Assembly: GCF_019710745.1 (NCBI RefSeq)
Contig: NZ_JAHKJW010000014.1
Location: 51,961-115,960, forward strand
Length of the DNA stretch: 64,000 nucleotides
Source of the DNA: Streptomyces beigongshangae
Lineage (GTDB): Bacteria > Actinomycetota > Actinomycetes > Streptomycetales > Streptomycetaceae
Direction: 5' to 3'
Position numbers and translations under genes: made by a program. This document shows positions 24,190-33,374 of the stretch, in pieces (within the stretch, counting starts at the first letter, position 1; each line of letters starts with the position of its first letter). The notes under the pieces are model-generated. The model was not told where the DNA came from, did not search any database, and saw only the letters and a list, made by a program, of their open reading frames with translations.

Positions 24190-26217
24190 GTGTACCGATC
24201 AACTGTCAAGTTCCGCGTCCTGGGGCCGGTCGAGTACCACGACGGAGAGAACTGGGTCCCCGTCAAGGCCGCCAAACAGCGCACGCTCCTGGCGCTGCTG
24301 CTCCTGAACGCGAACCACCTGGTGTCCGCCCAGCAGTTGCACGCGGAACTGTGGAGCGACGGACCGTCCAACCACGTGGGCGGCCTGCTGGCCGGCTGTG
24401 TGTGGCGGCTGCGCGCCGCGCTCGGTGACTCCGCCGGCCGGACACTCCTCACCAGGCCCGCCGGATACCAACTGGCCGTGCCACCCGAGGCGATCGACCT
24501 CCACCGGTACGAGTCACTCGTCGCCGCCGGCCGCGCGCAGCGCGCCGCGGGGAACCCGGCCGGGGCCGTGGAGTCCTTCGGCGCCGCACTCGGACTCTGG
24601 CGTGGCGCCCCCCTCGCCGACGTCGCCCTCACCCCCTCGATCATGGCCGAGTCCGCGCGGCTGGAGGAGTCCCGGCTGGCGGTGACGGAGGCCAACCTCG
24701 GCGTACGGATCGCCCTGGGGCAGCACGAGGACGTCCTGCCCGAACTCAAACTCCTGGTGGCCCAGCACCCGTTGCGCGAGCGGCTCCACGAACACCTGAT
24801 GACGGCGCTGTACCGGGCCGGTCAGCAGGCCGAGGCGCTGGGTACGTACCGGGACCTGCACCACCTGCTCGCCGACGAACTGGGCATCGACCCGAGCCGG
24901 CCCCTGCGCGAGCTGCAGCAGCGCATCCTGGAAGAGGACCCGCGTCTCGACGACGGGGGCGCCCGGCAGGTCGCGACGGCGTCCGGCCCCCGGGAGCCCG
25001 CCGAGTCCCCGGCGGCGGCACCGTCCCTGCTCCCGCACCGGCCCGCGCCGCTGGTCGGCCGGACGCGGGAACTGGCCGCGCTGGTCAGGCTCCTGGCCGG
25101 AGGGCGTTCCGCGGTCGCGATCCACGGGCTGGCGGGTTCGGGCAAGAGCACCTTGGCGGTCGAGGCCGCGCACGCGATGGCCGGCGACTTCCCCGGCGGA
25201 CGGGTCCACGTGGACATGCGGGGCACGAGAGGCGGTCCCGCCCTGCGGCCCGACCAGGCGATGCGGCTGATCCTGCGGGCGTTCGGGACAGCACCCGAGG
25301 GCGACGACGCGCCGGCCCCGCACACCTGGGCCGGCGCGGGCGGACGCCGGGCGCTGATCGTGCTCGACAACGTCCGCGACGCGGACCAGGTCCAGGCGTT
25401 CCTCCCCGCGCCGCCCGGCTGCTCGCTCCTCATCACGAGCCGATCGCCCATGGGGGGCATGGACGGCCTCGGGCACCTGCGGCTGGGACGGCTGACCGTG
25501 GCCGCCTCGGCCGACCTGCTCCGGCGCAGCGTCGGCCGGCCCCGCGTCGACGCGGAACCCGCCGCCACCTCCGACCTGATCAGATCCTGCGACCACCTGC
25601 CGTTCGCGCTGCGTCTCGCCGCCGACCGGCTCGCCACCCGGCCCGACTGGACGGTCGCGGACCTCGCCCGCCACGTGGCCGAGCCGCACCAGCGGCTCGA
25701 CTTCCTGGCGTGCGGCGACGTCAGCCTGCGCGACTCACTGCTGGCGAGCCTCCACCTCCTGCCCGAGGAACCCGAGGAACCCGAGACGCCCGAGGAACCC
25801 GGCGGGCCCGCCGGGGCGGCGGTGACCGCGGTGAAGGCACTGAGGAGACTGGGCCTGCTCGACCTGGCCGTCGTCACCGTCGCGGCGCTGGCCGTGCTCC
25901 TCGACACGGCGGAGGGGCAGGCGCACAGGATCGCCGAACGGCTGGTCGATGCCGGGCTCGTCGAATCACTCGCGATCGACCGGTACCGCGTACCGCAGAG
26001 TGTCCGGGCCCTGGCGCGGGAGATCCCGGGGCCGGACCCCGGGGCCGCCGAGGCCGTGCAACGCGTGGTCGACCACTACGCCACCGCCGCGCGGGAACAG
26101 ACGGGGCTGACCTCCGGAGCGTGGTACCGCCAGGAGCGGGCGATGCTCAACGCCCTGGTCACCCGGGACAGGACCGGGACCCTGACCGAGTCCCTCGGCA
26201 GGATGGCCGCAGGGTGA
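24190..26217 (+). CDS. SARP/AfsR-type transcriptional regulator with NB-ARC domain
   Basis: A 675-residue regulator. Residues 5-95 are an OmpR-like winged helix (FRVLGPVEYHDG, AAKQRTLLALLLL); about 95-245 is the bacterial transcriptional activation domain (RLHEHLMTALYRAGQQAEAL). An NB-ARC ATPase module follows with the P-loop GLAGSGKST near residue 315 and LIVLDN as Walker B. It stops before the TPR array of full AfsR. The GTG at 24190 is preferred, with AGAGAGG upstream; GTG 24181 is also in frame. SARPs bind direct heptameric repeats near -35 boxes and activate pathway genes. Confidence 0.87.
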   Translation: MYRSTVKFRVLGPVEYHDGENWVPVKAAKQRTLLALLLLNANHLVSAQQLHAELWSDGPSNHVGGLLAGCVWRLRAALGDSAGRTLLTRPAGYQLAVPPEAIDLHRYESLVAAGRAQRAAGNPAGAVESFGAALGLWRGAPLADVALTPSIMAESARLEESRLAVTEANLGVRIALGQHEDVLPELKLLVAQHPLRERLHEHLMTALYRAGQQAEALGTYRDLHHLLADELGIDPSRPLRELQQRILEEDPRLDDGGARQVATASGPREPAESPAAAPSLLPHRPAPLVGRTRELAALVRLLAGGRSAVAIHGLAGSGKSTLAVEAAHAMAGDFPGGRVHVDMRGTRGGPALRPDQAMRLILRAFGTAPEGDDAPAPHTWAGAGGRRALIVLDNVRDADQVQAFLPAPPGCSLLITSRSPMGGMDGLGHLRLGRLTVAASADLLRRSVGRPRVDAEPAATSDLIRSCDHLPFALRLAADRLATRPDWTVADLARHVAEPHQRLDFLACGDVSLRDSLLASLHLLPEEPEEPETPEEPGGPAGAAVTAVKALRRLGLLDLAVVTVAALAVLLDTAEGQAHRIAERLVDAGLVESLAIDRYRVPQSVRALAREIPGPDPGAAEAVQRVVDHYATAAREQTGLTSGAWYRQERAMLNALVTRDRTGTLTESLGRMAAG

Positions 26218-26410
26218 GCGCGAGCGGGTCCCGCCCGGCGCACCCGCGGCCCCGGCCGGAGGACTGACGGCGCGGAGGACTGACGGCACGGCGGACGTGA
26301 CACGCTCCCGCGGCCACGACCGGGACCTCGTCCAGGTCGCGCGTCGTCCGCGGCGCGGTCCGGGGCCCGGCGCGTGGCCGGGCCGATGCCGCCGGGTGCC
26401 GGTTCGCGTC

Positions 26411-27985
26411 TCAGGCCGCGAGCTCGTCGGTCAGCCGTCTGCGGTCCGCCTTCCCGACGGTGGTCAGCGGGATCGACTCACGCCGGTGGTAGCTGCGCGG
26501 ACGCATGTAGCGGGGCAGGGAGGCGACCAGTTCCGCCACTTCGTCCGCCGCGACCTCCTCGCCGGTGTACACGGCGCGCAGTTCGTCCTCGCCGTCGGCG
26601 GCGGGGACGACGAGCACGATGGCATCGTCGATCGAGGGGTGGCACCGCAGCGCCGACTCGATCTCACCGAGTTCGATCCGGTGGCCGCGGATCTTGACCT
26701 GGGCGTCCATCCGGCCGAGGTGGACCAGTTCGCCGCCTTCGAGCCGGCACCGGTCCCCGGTGCGGTAGTAGTGCTCCGGTGTGAGCGGTTCCCGGCCGTC
26801 GTGGACGTGGCCGCGCTCCGGACCGGGGTCCGGGTCCGGTGCCATGAGGACGAACCGCCCGGCGTTCTCCCCGGGGTCCAGATAACCGGGGAAACGCTGC
26901 GGACCACGCACACACAGCTCCCCGTCGTCGGCGGGCCGCAGCTCCTCGTCCAGCAGGAGCCAGTCCAGCCGCGGGTGCGGGAGACCGATGGGCAGGGACC
27001 GGTTGCTGGTCTGCGGCCAGTCGGCCCGCTCCCGCGGAACCTCGTACCCGGTGACGACGATCGTGGTCTCCGTCGGGCCGTAGCAGTTGTGCATGACCGC
27101 GTTCGGCGCCGCGGCGCACCATGCCTCCGCCTGCTCGAAGCCGAGCCGCTCCCCGCCGAACAGGCCACGCCTCAGCGTGGGCATGCTTCCTGGACTCAGC
27201 GCGCGCAGCCGCTTGGCGAAGGAGATGACCGACGGCACCGACATCCAGTGGGTGAGCCGCTTGGTGTTGACGAACCGCACCGGGGTGAACACGTCACCGT
27301 GCTGCGCCACGCAGAGGGTCGAGCCGGACCCCCAGGTGCTGAACATCTCGGACACCGAGCCGTCGAAGGACATCTCGAAGTTCTGCGAGACCCGGCAGCC
27401 GGGGCCCAGCTCGTAGCGGGCGACGGCTTCCGTGAGGAAGGCGTCCACGCAGGCGTACGTGGTGGGCACGCCCTTGGGCCTGCCGGTGGTCCCGCTGGTG
27501 AAGATGATGTACGCCGTGCCGGTCGCCGGCGGGCGGCCCTGGTCCGGGACGTCGTCCGAGGGACCGGGGGAGAGCAGGGGGCGCCACCTCTCGCCCGTCA
27601 TGTCGAGCAGCGGCACCCCGGCGCCGTGCCGGTACTCCGCCGCGCCCTCGCCCGCGGTGTCGTCGAACACCGTGAGACCGAGTCCGCCCTCCGCGGTGAT
27701 GTCGAGGTTGCGCGACGCCGGCGCGGCGGGGTTCAGCGGCACCGCGGTGGCCCCGAGCCGCTGCACCGCCAGATAGGCGACGTAGCTGACCGCGGTGCGC
27801 GAGGTGAGCAGGCCCACGGCGGCGGGCCGGCCACCCGCCGCCTCGACCATGCGGGCCGACATCCACTCGGCGGCGGACCGCAGTTCGGCGTAGGTGAGGG
27901 TGACGTCGAGCACTTCGAGGGCCGGGGCGCCCGGTCGCGCCTCGGCGGAGGCCCGGAACCAGTCGTAGAGGGTGCGGGTCGTCAT
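26411..27985 (-). CDS. Stand-alone NRPS adenylation domain
   Basis: A 524-residue amino-acid-activating enzyme with all core motifs: A3 FTSGTTGRPKG, A4 with the carboxylate/amine-pocket Asp in MSFDGSVSEMF, A5 NCYGPTETTI, A7 YRTGD, A8 GRMDAQVKIRGHRIELGE, and A10 PLTTVGKADRR with the catalytic lysine. No carrier domain is attached; the free carrier protein encoded at 32817-33095 is the obvious partner. The substrate is not predicted here. The gene converges on the SARP gene and starts an operon section with SDR, thioesterase and NRPS on the minus strand. Confidence 0.9.
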   Translation of the reverse strand: MTTRTLYDWFRASAEARPGAPALEVLDVTLTYAELRSAAEWMSARMVEAAGGRPAAVGLLTSRTAVSYVAYLAVQRLGATAVPLNPAAPASRNLDITAEGGLGLTVFDDTAGEGAAEYRHGAGVPLLDMTGERWRPLLSPGPSDDVPDQGRPPATGTAYIIFTSGTTGRPKGVPTTYACVDAFLTEAVARYELGPGCRVSQNFEMSFDGSVSEMFSTWGSGSTLCVAQHGDVFTPVRFVNTKRLTHWMSVPSVISFAKRLRALSPGSMPTLRRGLFGGERLGFEQAEAWCAAAPNAVMHNCYGPTETTIVVTGYEVPRERADWPQTSNRSLPIGLPHPRLDWLLLDEELRPADDGELCVRGPQRFPGYLDPGENAGRFVLMAPDPDPGPERGHVHDGREPLTPEHYYRTGDRCRLEGGELVHLGRMDAQVKIRGHRIELGEIESALRCHPSIDDAIVLVVPAADGEDELRAVYTGEEVAADEVAELVASLPRYMRPRSYHRRESIPLTTVGKADRRRLTDELAA

Positions 27986-28076
27986 GGTGCTTCCCTTCCG
28001 GAGGAGGCGAGGGGCGGGAGGCCGAAGGAGCGGGGCACCGCTCCCGCCCGGACGGACGAACGGGCGGACGCGCCCG

Positions 28077-28868
28077 TCACCACATGAACTGCCCGCCGTC
28101 CACGACGAGTTTCTGACCCGTCATGTACGCGCTGTTCGGGCCGACGAGGAATTCGAGGGCGTTCGCGATCTCCTCCGGGTCGGCGATCCGCCGCTGCGGT
28201 ACCTCGTCGAGCATCGCGCGCCGGGCGTCCGGATCGTTCAGGTCGAACCGTTCGACCAGTTCCTCGGTCTCGGTGTTGCCGGGGATCAGGCAGTTGACCC
28301 GGATGCGCGGAGCCAGTTCGAGAGCGAGGCATTTGGTCAGCTGGAGCAGTCCCGCCTTGCTCGCGCAGTAGTTGGCGCCGTCGCGGCGGGGGCGGATGCC
28401 CGTGGTGGCGCCGACGTTGACGATCGTCGAGTCGGTGCCGGCGGCCACCATCGCCGGGGCGAGCGCCCGGGTCAGATAGAAGACACCGGAGAGATTGGTG
28501 TCGACGACCCGCCGCCAGTCGTCGTGGCTCATCTGCAGGAACGGACGGTCGGCGTTCGTCCCGGCGTTGTTGACCAGCACGGCCGGCGGCCCGTGCTCCG
28601 CCAGCAGCGCATTCGCCACCCCGACCACCGAGTCCCCGTCGGACAGATCCACCCGTACGGCGTTCAGCCCGGGACCCAGCTCCCGCACCGCCGCGCGCGC
28701 ACCGTCCTCGTCGGACCGGTACAGCGCGCTCACCCGGTAGCCCAGCTTCACCAGACGCCGGCTGAAGGCGAGGCCGATCCCGCGGGTACCGCCGCTGACG
28801 ACGGCCACCGCAGGCCGGTCCTCCGCTGCCGTCGCCGTCGTTCCTGTCACCGCTGTCACCGCTGTCAC
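28077..28868 (-). CDS. 3-oxoacyl-ACP reductase-like SDR (FabG family)
   Basis: A 263-residue SDR with VSGGTRGIGLAFSR, NNAGTNADR, VGATTG and YCASKAG, most like FabG/PhaB reductases and ending in the usual VVDGGQFMW. It may reduce a carrier-bound beta-keto or other carbonyl group. The GTG at 28868 overlaps the stop of the thioesterase gene (GTGA). Two further in-frame GTG codons follow at 28859 and 28850 because the start lies in a 9-bp triplicated sequence, so the true start is ambiguous by six codons. Confidence 0.87.
   Translation of the reverse strand: MTAVTAVTGTTATAAEDRPAVAVVSGGTRGIGLAFSRRLVKLGYRVSALYRSDEDGARAAVRELGPGLNAVRVDLSDGDSVVGVANALLAEHGPPAVLVNNAGTNADRPFLQMSHDDWRRVVDTNLSGVFYLTRALAPAMVAAGTDSTIVNVGATTGIRPRRDGANYCASKAGLLQLTKCLALELAPRIRVNCLIPGNTETEELVERFDLNDPDARRAMLDEVPQRRIADPEEIANALEFLVGPNSAYMTGQKLVVDGGQFMW
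28850..28868 (-). repeat. Three in-frame copies of GTGACAGCG-like start region
   Basis: On the minus strand GTGACAGCG is repeated so that GTG codons fall at 28868, 28859 and 28850, each a possible start. The first overlaps the preceding stop codon. Slippage here would not change the frame, so copy number can vary freely. Confidence 0.7.
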
Positions 28869-29575
28869 CGCCCGTCCTGGTTCCGGAACGCGTGGACGGC
28901 CTGGGCCAACCGGGGAAGGTGCGCGGGCTCGAAGACGTCGTAGTGTCCGGCGTCGAGGCGGACCAGTTCCAGGTCCGGCGCGAGTTCCCGCCAGCGCCGT
29001 ACGGCCGCCTCCCGGCCGCCCTCGTCGTACGGGGAGCACACGAGGAGCAGCAGCCTGCCCGGGTACCTTGACTCGGTCGCGTAGTGGGTGAGGGCGGCGG
29101 CCTGCGCCGCGAAGGTACGCTCCATCCTGCCGACGGTTTCCGCGTCGGCCGCCGGGCCGAGATCGCTCACCATCCTGCTCCTCAGCCACTCGTCCTCGCC
29201 CGGTTCGGGCACCCGGGGCAGCGGAGAGCTGTCGATGATCACGAGGTCCGGCCGGTGGCCGTCCTCGGCCAGCCCGGCGCAGACCTCCCAGGCCACGAGG
29301 CCGCCGAGTGACCAGCCGATCACCAACCGCGGGACCGCCGCCTCGACCATGCCGAGTACCGACTCGGCCATGTCCGCGACCGTCGACTCCGGCTCCTCGC
29401 CCGGGACCAGTCCCGAAGGCCGTACGAAGTCCACGGAGTGGGTCCTGCCGAGCTCCGAGGCCAGCCGCAGGTAGGGGGTGAGTCCGCCGCCGGCCCCGGG
29501 CAGGATCAGGCACCCCGGACGGCCCCTGCCCCGGGCCATCGTGACGAGGCGGCCGGCCGCCGCCGCGGCCGTCAT
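28865..29575 (-). CDS. Type II thioesterase (alpha/beta hydrolase)
   Basis: A 236-residue thioesterase of the GrsT/TEII group. LILPGAGGG is the oxyanion region, GWSLGGLVAW holds the nucleophilic serine, and GHYDVF the catalytic histidine. It overlaps the NRPS stop (ATGA, 29572-29575). Such enzymes remove stalled or wrong acyl groups from carrier proteins; because the NRPS has no terminal TE domain, this protein could also release the product. Confidence 0.88.
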   Translation of the reverse strand: MTAAAAAGRLVTMARGRGRPGCLILPGAGGGLTPYLRLASELGRTHSVDFVRPSGLVPGEEPESTVADMAESVLGMVEAAVPRLVIGWSLGGLVAWEVCAGLAEDGHRPDLVIIDSSPLPRVPEPGEDEWLRSRMVSDLGPAADAETVGRMERTFAAQAAALTHYATESRYPGRLLLLVCSPYDEGGREAAVRRWRELAPDLELVRLDAGHYDVFEPAHLPRLAQAVHAFRNQDGR

Positions 29576-32500
29576 GACCGGGCCTCCGCTCCGGCGGTGC
29601 CGGCACCGGGCCCGTCCTCGGCGTCCTCGGCGTCCTCGGCCAGGCTCGCCCGTACGAGGGCGGCGAGGGTCGCGATGGTGGGCGACCGGAAGAACTCGGT
29701 CACCGGGACCGTCGTGCCGTACTCCTCCTCGATCCCGGCGAGGGCCGTGAAGATGTTCAGGGAGTGGGCCCCGTAGTGAATCAGGGACCGGTCGCGGGCG
29801 ATGCCGTCGGTCCTCAGGATCGTCGACCAGACGGCGGCCAGTCCGCGCTCCAGGTCGCAGGCGTACTCGACCGCGGTGGTGGCCGCCTCCGTCCTGCGCT
29901 CGGTGATGAGCCGGTCCGCCAGGGCGACCAGGGCGTCCCGGTCGGTCTTGCCGGTGCGCGAGGTCGGTACGCGGTCGGTGTCGAAGATCCAGGACGGTGC
30001 CATGTACGACGGCAGCGCCACGGCGATCCGGGCCCGGAGCAGCGCGTGATCGGGACCGGCGCCGGGTTCCGCGACGAGGAAGAGGACCAGTTCGCGGTCG
30101 GCCCCGCGTCCTCTCGCCACCGCGACGGACTGCCGCACACCGGCCGTGGCGTTGGCGACCGCCTCGATCTCGCCCAGCTCCACCCGGTGACCGCGGATCT
30201 TCGTCTGGCCGTCCTGCCGGCCGAGGAAGACCAGGGTCCCGTCGGCGTCCCGCACCACCTGGTCACCCGTGCGGTACACGCGCGAGGTGCCGTCGCCGGA
30301 GAACCGGTCGGGCAGGAAACTCGCCGCGGTCCGTCCGGCGTCGAGATAGCCCTCCGCGGGGCTGACCCCGCCGAGGAGGAGCTCACCGGGTACGCCGACG
30401 GGTGCGAGGTGGCCCGTCCCGTCGACCACGTACGCCGCCACCCCGGGCAACGGGCGGCCGATCGGCACGTGGGCGGGCCACCGCGCGTCGCCGCCCCGCA
30501 GCTCGTGCACCGTGGCGGCGTTGGTCTCGGTGGGGCCGTACAGATTGACGAGCACGCACTCCGGGTGGCTGACGAGGAACCGGCGGATCCCGTCGTCCAC
30601 GAGGAGCTGTTCACCGGAGACGCACAGGCGCCGCAGAGCGGGGAAGCGGGTCGAGGTGTGCTCGGCGGCCTGGACGAACGGGCGGAGGGCCGCCACCGGC
30701 AGGAAGACATGACTGACCCGGGTCTCCTCGACACGCCGGACCAGCGCCGGGAAGTCCCGCCGGTCGGCCGGCCCACGGGAGACGACGGTGCCGCCCGAGG
30801 CGAGGGTCGGGACGATCTCCTGGAAGGAGACGTCGAAGCCGAGGGGCGCGTACTGGAGGAAGCGCGTCGACGTGTCGTGCTCCATGGCGTCGATCTGCCA
30901 CGCGGCCAGGTTCAGCAGGGGCCGGTGGCCCATCACCACCCCCTTGGGGACGCCGCTCGATCCCGAGGTGAACATCAGGTACACCGCCGAGTCGGCCGAG
31001 CCGCCCGGGGCGCGGGGGCCGTCACCGGGGGCGGCGAGTCCGGACAGGCCGGTGGTGCGCGTACCGGGGAGGTCGAGGCCGTGGCCGACGACCAGGCGGC
31101 AGCCCGCCCGGTCGACCATGTGGGCGAGGCGTTCCGGCGGCAGCCCCGGGTCCAGCGGCAGGTAGGCGGCACCGCAGCGCAGGATCGCGAGCATCGCGGT
31201 CACGGCGTCGCCCAGTCCGGTCAGGGCCAGGCCGACCACCTGCCCCGGCGTGACGCCCTGCCGGGCCAGTCCCTCGGCGGTCCGTTCGGCGGCGGCCAGG
31301 AGTTCGCCGTAGCTCAGGTTCCGCGCCGGCTCCTCGACGGCGATCGCGTCGGGCGTACGGCGGGCGGCCCGCTCGATCCACTCCGCGAGCCCGCGGGCCG
31401 GAGCCGGTACCTGACGGCCGGCCTCCGCCGACCCGGCCGCGGCGCCCGCGGGGCCGTCCTCGGTGACCGAGTCGGTGAACAGGTCGGCCAGCGGACGGGT
31501 GCCGTCGGCGAGCGTGCGACGCAGCGCCGTGCGCAGCGACGCGAGCAGCGCGTCGGCGACCGCCTCCGTCAGCAGCTGCCGGTCGTACTCCAGCTCCAGC
31601 AGCCACCGGCCCGCCACCTTCGTGGCACCGAGCCACAGGTCGAACTTGGCCGTCCCGTTGCCCGGTTCCCGCACCCCGAGGACAGCGCCGCCGGTTTTCC
31701 CGTCGAAGGTGTCCTGCATCGCGAGCATGCAGGAGAACAGGGGATTGCGGTTGCTGGTGCGGTCCTGCCCGACCGCCGCCACGAGCTGGTTGAGCGTGAC
31801 GGCGACCCTGGCACGGCAGTGGTCGACGGCCTCCCGGACGGTCCCGGCGATGTGCTCGTCCACCGCGCGCGACCAGTCCACGTCGACCGTGACCGGCAGG
31901 GTGTTGACGAAGAAGCCGCACAGCTCGTACGAGCGGACGGTGCGCCTGGCCGACAGGGGACTGCCGATCGAGACCGTGGACACACCGCCGTGCCGGGCGA
32001 GCACGGCCCCGTAGACGGCGCTCAACAGGACGAAGGGCGTGACGGAGAGCCGCTTGCAGGTCTCCTGGACATCGGCCGTCTCCCGCTCGCTGAGCAGCCA
32101 CGAAAGACGCGCACCGGAGAAATCGGTCTCCTCGGGCCGCCCCGGCAGGGGGTTCAGCACGAGCGGCGGTACGTCACGCAACCGCTCGGCCCACGCCTTG
32201 ACGTGCTCGGCCGTCTCCGGCGATCCGGAGGCCCGGTTCTGCGCATCGAGTTCCCGCACGAAGGCCGCTTCGCGTGCCTCCCGCAGCGTCTCGACGTCCT
32301 CCGCGGTGAGTTCCCCGGTCAGCGCGGCTTCCAGGTCGCCGATGAGCGGCCCCGCCGAGACGCCGTCCCCGATGAGGTGATGGCCGCACAGCAGAAGGGC
32401 GGCGGCGGAGCCGTCGGTGGCGCGTACGTGTCCGAATCGGTAGGCCGGCCCCGCCGCGAGGTCGAACGGGCGTCGCCCGAGCCGCCCGGCCAGGCCCTCG

Positions 32501-32823
32501 GCAGCCGCGGCGTACTCGTCCGGCGGTACGTCCACCCGCTCGAACGGCACCTGTCCCGGCTCCGGTGCGGGGGTGAACCTGGCATGCATCCTCGGCAGGT
32601 GGCCGAAGACCTGGCGCAGCGCCGGCTGGATCGTCACCAGTACCGCGAGGGCCTGGTCGACGGCCTGGTCGGCGAGTTGCGGATCGAGATCGAACCGCAT
32701 GATCTGGTTGTAGATCTCGCGGGTCGGCACCCTGCTGTCGACGACGAGCAGGCCCTTCTGGGAATCGGTGAGCGGAAGGAGCGCGGAGTCCGCCGTGCCG
32801 GGGGTCCCGGTGCTCTTCAGCAT
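29572..32823 (-). CDS. Single-module NRPS, domains C-A-PCP
   Basis: A 1083-residue nonribosomal peptide synthetase. The C domain (about 15-430) has an intact HHLIGDG with catalytic His149. The A domain (about 480-960) shows FTSGSSGVPKG (A3), GFDVSFQEI (A4), NLYGPTETN (A5), YRTGD (A7) and RTGKTDR (A10). The PCP (about 995-1065) has the phosphopantetheine serine in YGAHSLNIF. No TE, E or MT domain is present. It would condense an acyl group from the free carrier protein with its own amino acid. It overlaps the carrier-protein gene by seven bases. Confidence 0.93.
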   Translation of the reverse strand: MLKSTGTPGTADSALLPLTDSQKGLLVVDSRVPTREIYNQIMRFDLDPQLADQAVDQALAVLVTIQPALRQVFGHLPRMHARFTPAPEPGQVPFERVDVPPDEYAAAAEGLAGRLGRRPFDLAAGPAYRFGHVRATDGSAAALLLCGHHLIGDGVSAGPLIGDLEAALTGELTAEDVETLREAREAAFVRELDAQNRASGSPETAEHVKAWAERLRDVPPLVLNPLPGRPEETDFSGARLSWLLSERETADVQETCKRLSVTPFVLLSAVYGAVLARHGGVSTVSIGSPLSARRTVRSYELCGFFVNTLPVTVDVDWSRAVDEHIAGTVREAVDHCRARVAVTLNQLVAAVGQDRTSNRNPLFSCMLAMQDTFDGKTGGAVLGVREPGNGTAKFDLWLGATKVAGRWLLELEYDRQLLTEAVADALLASLRTALRRTLADGTRPLADLFTDSVTEDGPAGAAAGSAEAGRQVPAPARGLAEWIERAARRTPDAIAVEEPARNLSYGELLAAAERTAEGLARQGVTPGQVVGLALTGLGDAVTAMLAILRCGAAYLPLDPGLPPERLAHMVDRAGCRLVVGHGLDLPGTRTTGLSGLAAPGDGPRAPGGSADSAVYLMFTSGSSGVPKGVVMGHRPLLNLAAWQIDAMEHDTSTRFLQYAPLGFDVSFQEIVPTLASGGTVVSRGPADRRDFPALVRRVEETRVSHVFLPVAALRPFVQAAEHTSTRFPALRRLCVSGEQLLVDDGIRRFLVSHPECVLVNLYGPTETNAATVHELRGGDARWPAHVPIGRPLPGVAAYVVDGTGHLAPVGVPGELLLGGVSPAEGYLDAGRTAASFLPDRFSGDGTSRVYRTGDQVVRDADGTLVFLGRQDGQTKIRGHRVELGEIEAVANATAGVRQSVAVARGRGADRELVLFLVAEPGAGPDHALLRARIAVALPSYMAPSWIFDTDRVPTSRTGKTDRDALVALADRLITERRTEAATTAVEYACDLERGLAAVWSTILRTDGIARDRSLIHYGAHSLNIFTALAGIEEEYGTTVPVTEFFRSPTIATLAALVRASLAEDAEDAEDGPGAGTAGAEARS

Positions 32824-33095
32824 GCGGCACCGGTGCCGTTCATGCCGTTCGTGTCGTTCGTGGTGTCCGTGTCGTTCGGGAGCAGGCCGGCGAGCCAGCC
32901 CTTGAGGTCACCGACCGTCCGTAGGTCGGCCAGTCCCGCGGCGTCGATCTCCGCGTCCTCGTCGGCGACCTCGACAGCGAGGCGCAGGAGCGACAGCGAC
33001 TCCAGACCGGCCTCCTGGATCGATGTGGAGTCACCGAAGTCGGCCGTGGCATAGCGCGCGATCGTCGAATCAAGGTCGGGCGGTGTGGTCAGCAC
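32817..33095 (-). CDS. Free acyl/peptidyl carrier protein
   Basis: A 92-residue carrier protein. AGLESLSLLRLAVE contains the serine for the 4'-phosphopantetheine arm (GLESL pattern); the last 20 residues are an Asp/Thr/Asn-rich tail. The GTG start has GGAG five bases upstream. As the first gene of the NRPS operon it probably carries the amino acid loaded by the stand-alone A domain and presents it to the C domain of the NRPS. Confidence 0.85.
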   Translation of the reverse strand: MLTTPPDLDSTIARYATADFGDSTSIQEAGLESLSLLRLAVEVADEDAEIDAAGLADLRTVGDLKGWLAGLLPNDTDTTNDTNGMNGTGAAC

Positions 33096-33230
33096 GTTGT
33101 CTCCACCTCATGCCGATGGCTCGTACGCCGGGCGTGGGTCCGCCCGGGCAGCGGGTGACGGCGGGCGTGACCCGCGTGGAGGCTCCGCGCGGGCGCTCAC
33201 GACGCCTTGACGGCGATTGTCGCGAGCCGA

Positions 33231-33255
33231 GGTGTTCTCCCGATGTGCTGCCGAT
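33231..33255 (-). promoter_or_regulatory. 25-bp control element, copy upstream of the NRPS operon
   Basis: Read on the minus strand this is ATCGGCAGCACATCGGGAGA followed by ACACC. An identical copy on the plus strand is at 34858-34882. In both places the element points toward the gene it precedes (carrier protein-NRPS here, 136 bp upstream; ProB-like there, 60 bp upstream), which fits a shared promoter or regulator site. Confidence 0.7.
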
Positions 33256-33305
33256 GCGCCCACCCTTCGACGAGGGCCGACGAGGGCCGCCGCGGGTTGT
33301 CGTGC

Positions 33306-33331
33306 GCCGACCGGTGGGCCCACCGGTCGGC
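33306..33331. terminator. Perfect 26-bp palindrome downstream of the MFS gene
   Basis: Two 13-bp arms without spacer, centred on GGGCCC (left arm starts GCCGACCGGTGG). It lies 44 bp beyond the MFS stop codon on the minus strand and may act as a terminator hairpin, or be a dimer-binding site between the MFS gene and the NRPS operon. Confidence 0.45.
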
Positions 33332-33374
33332 CGTCACGGCGGACGGCACCGCGCGTGGCGAGCCGCCCCGGCCG

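Noticed and set aside
21969..24749. A 926-codon open frame on the minus strand opposite AsnB and SARP genes
   Set aside because: Shadow of strong plus-strand genes; no recognisable domain and wrong codon-position composition.
29572..32823. Substrate prediction from the NRPS A domain (proline, because of DVxxQ in A4)
   Set aside because: The first pocket residues resemble proline codes but the later ones (around CVSGEQL and NLYGPTETNAA) do not, so no substrate is claimed.
29764..33054. A 1096-codon open frame on the plus strand opposite the NRPS gene
   Set aside because: It is the complement of the C-A-PCP gene in a GC-rich genome; its translation is Gly/Arg/Val-rich without domains, while the minus strand has all NRPS motifs.
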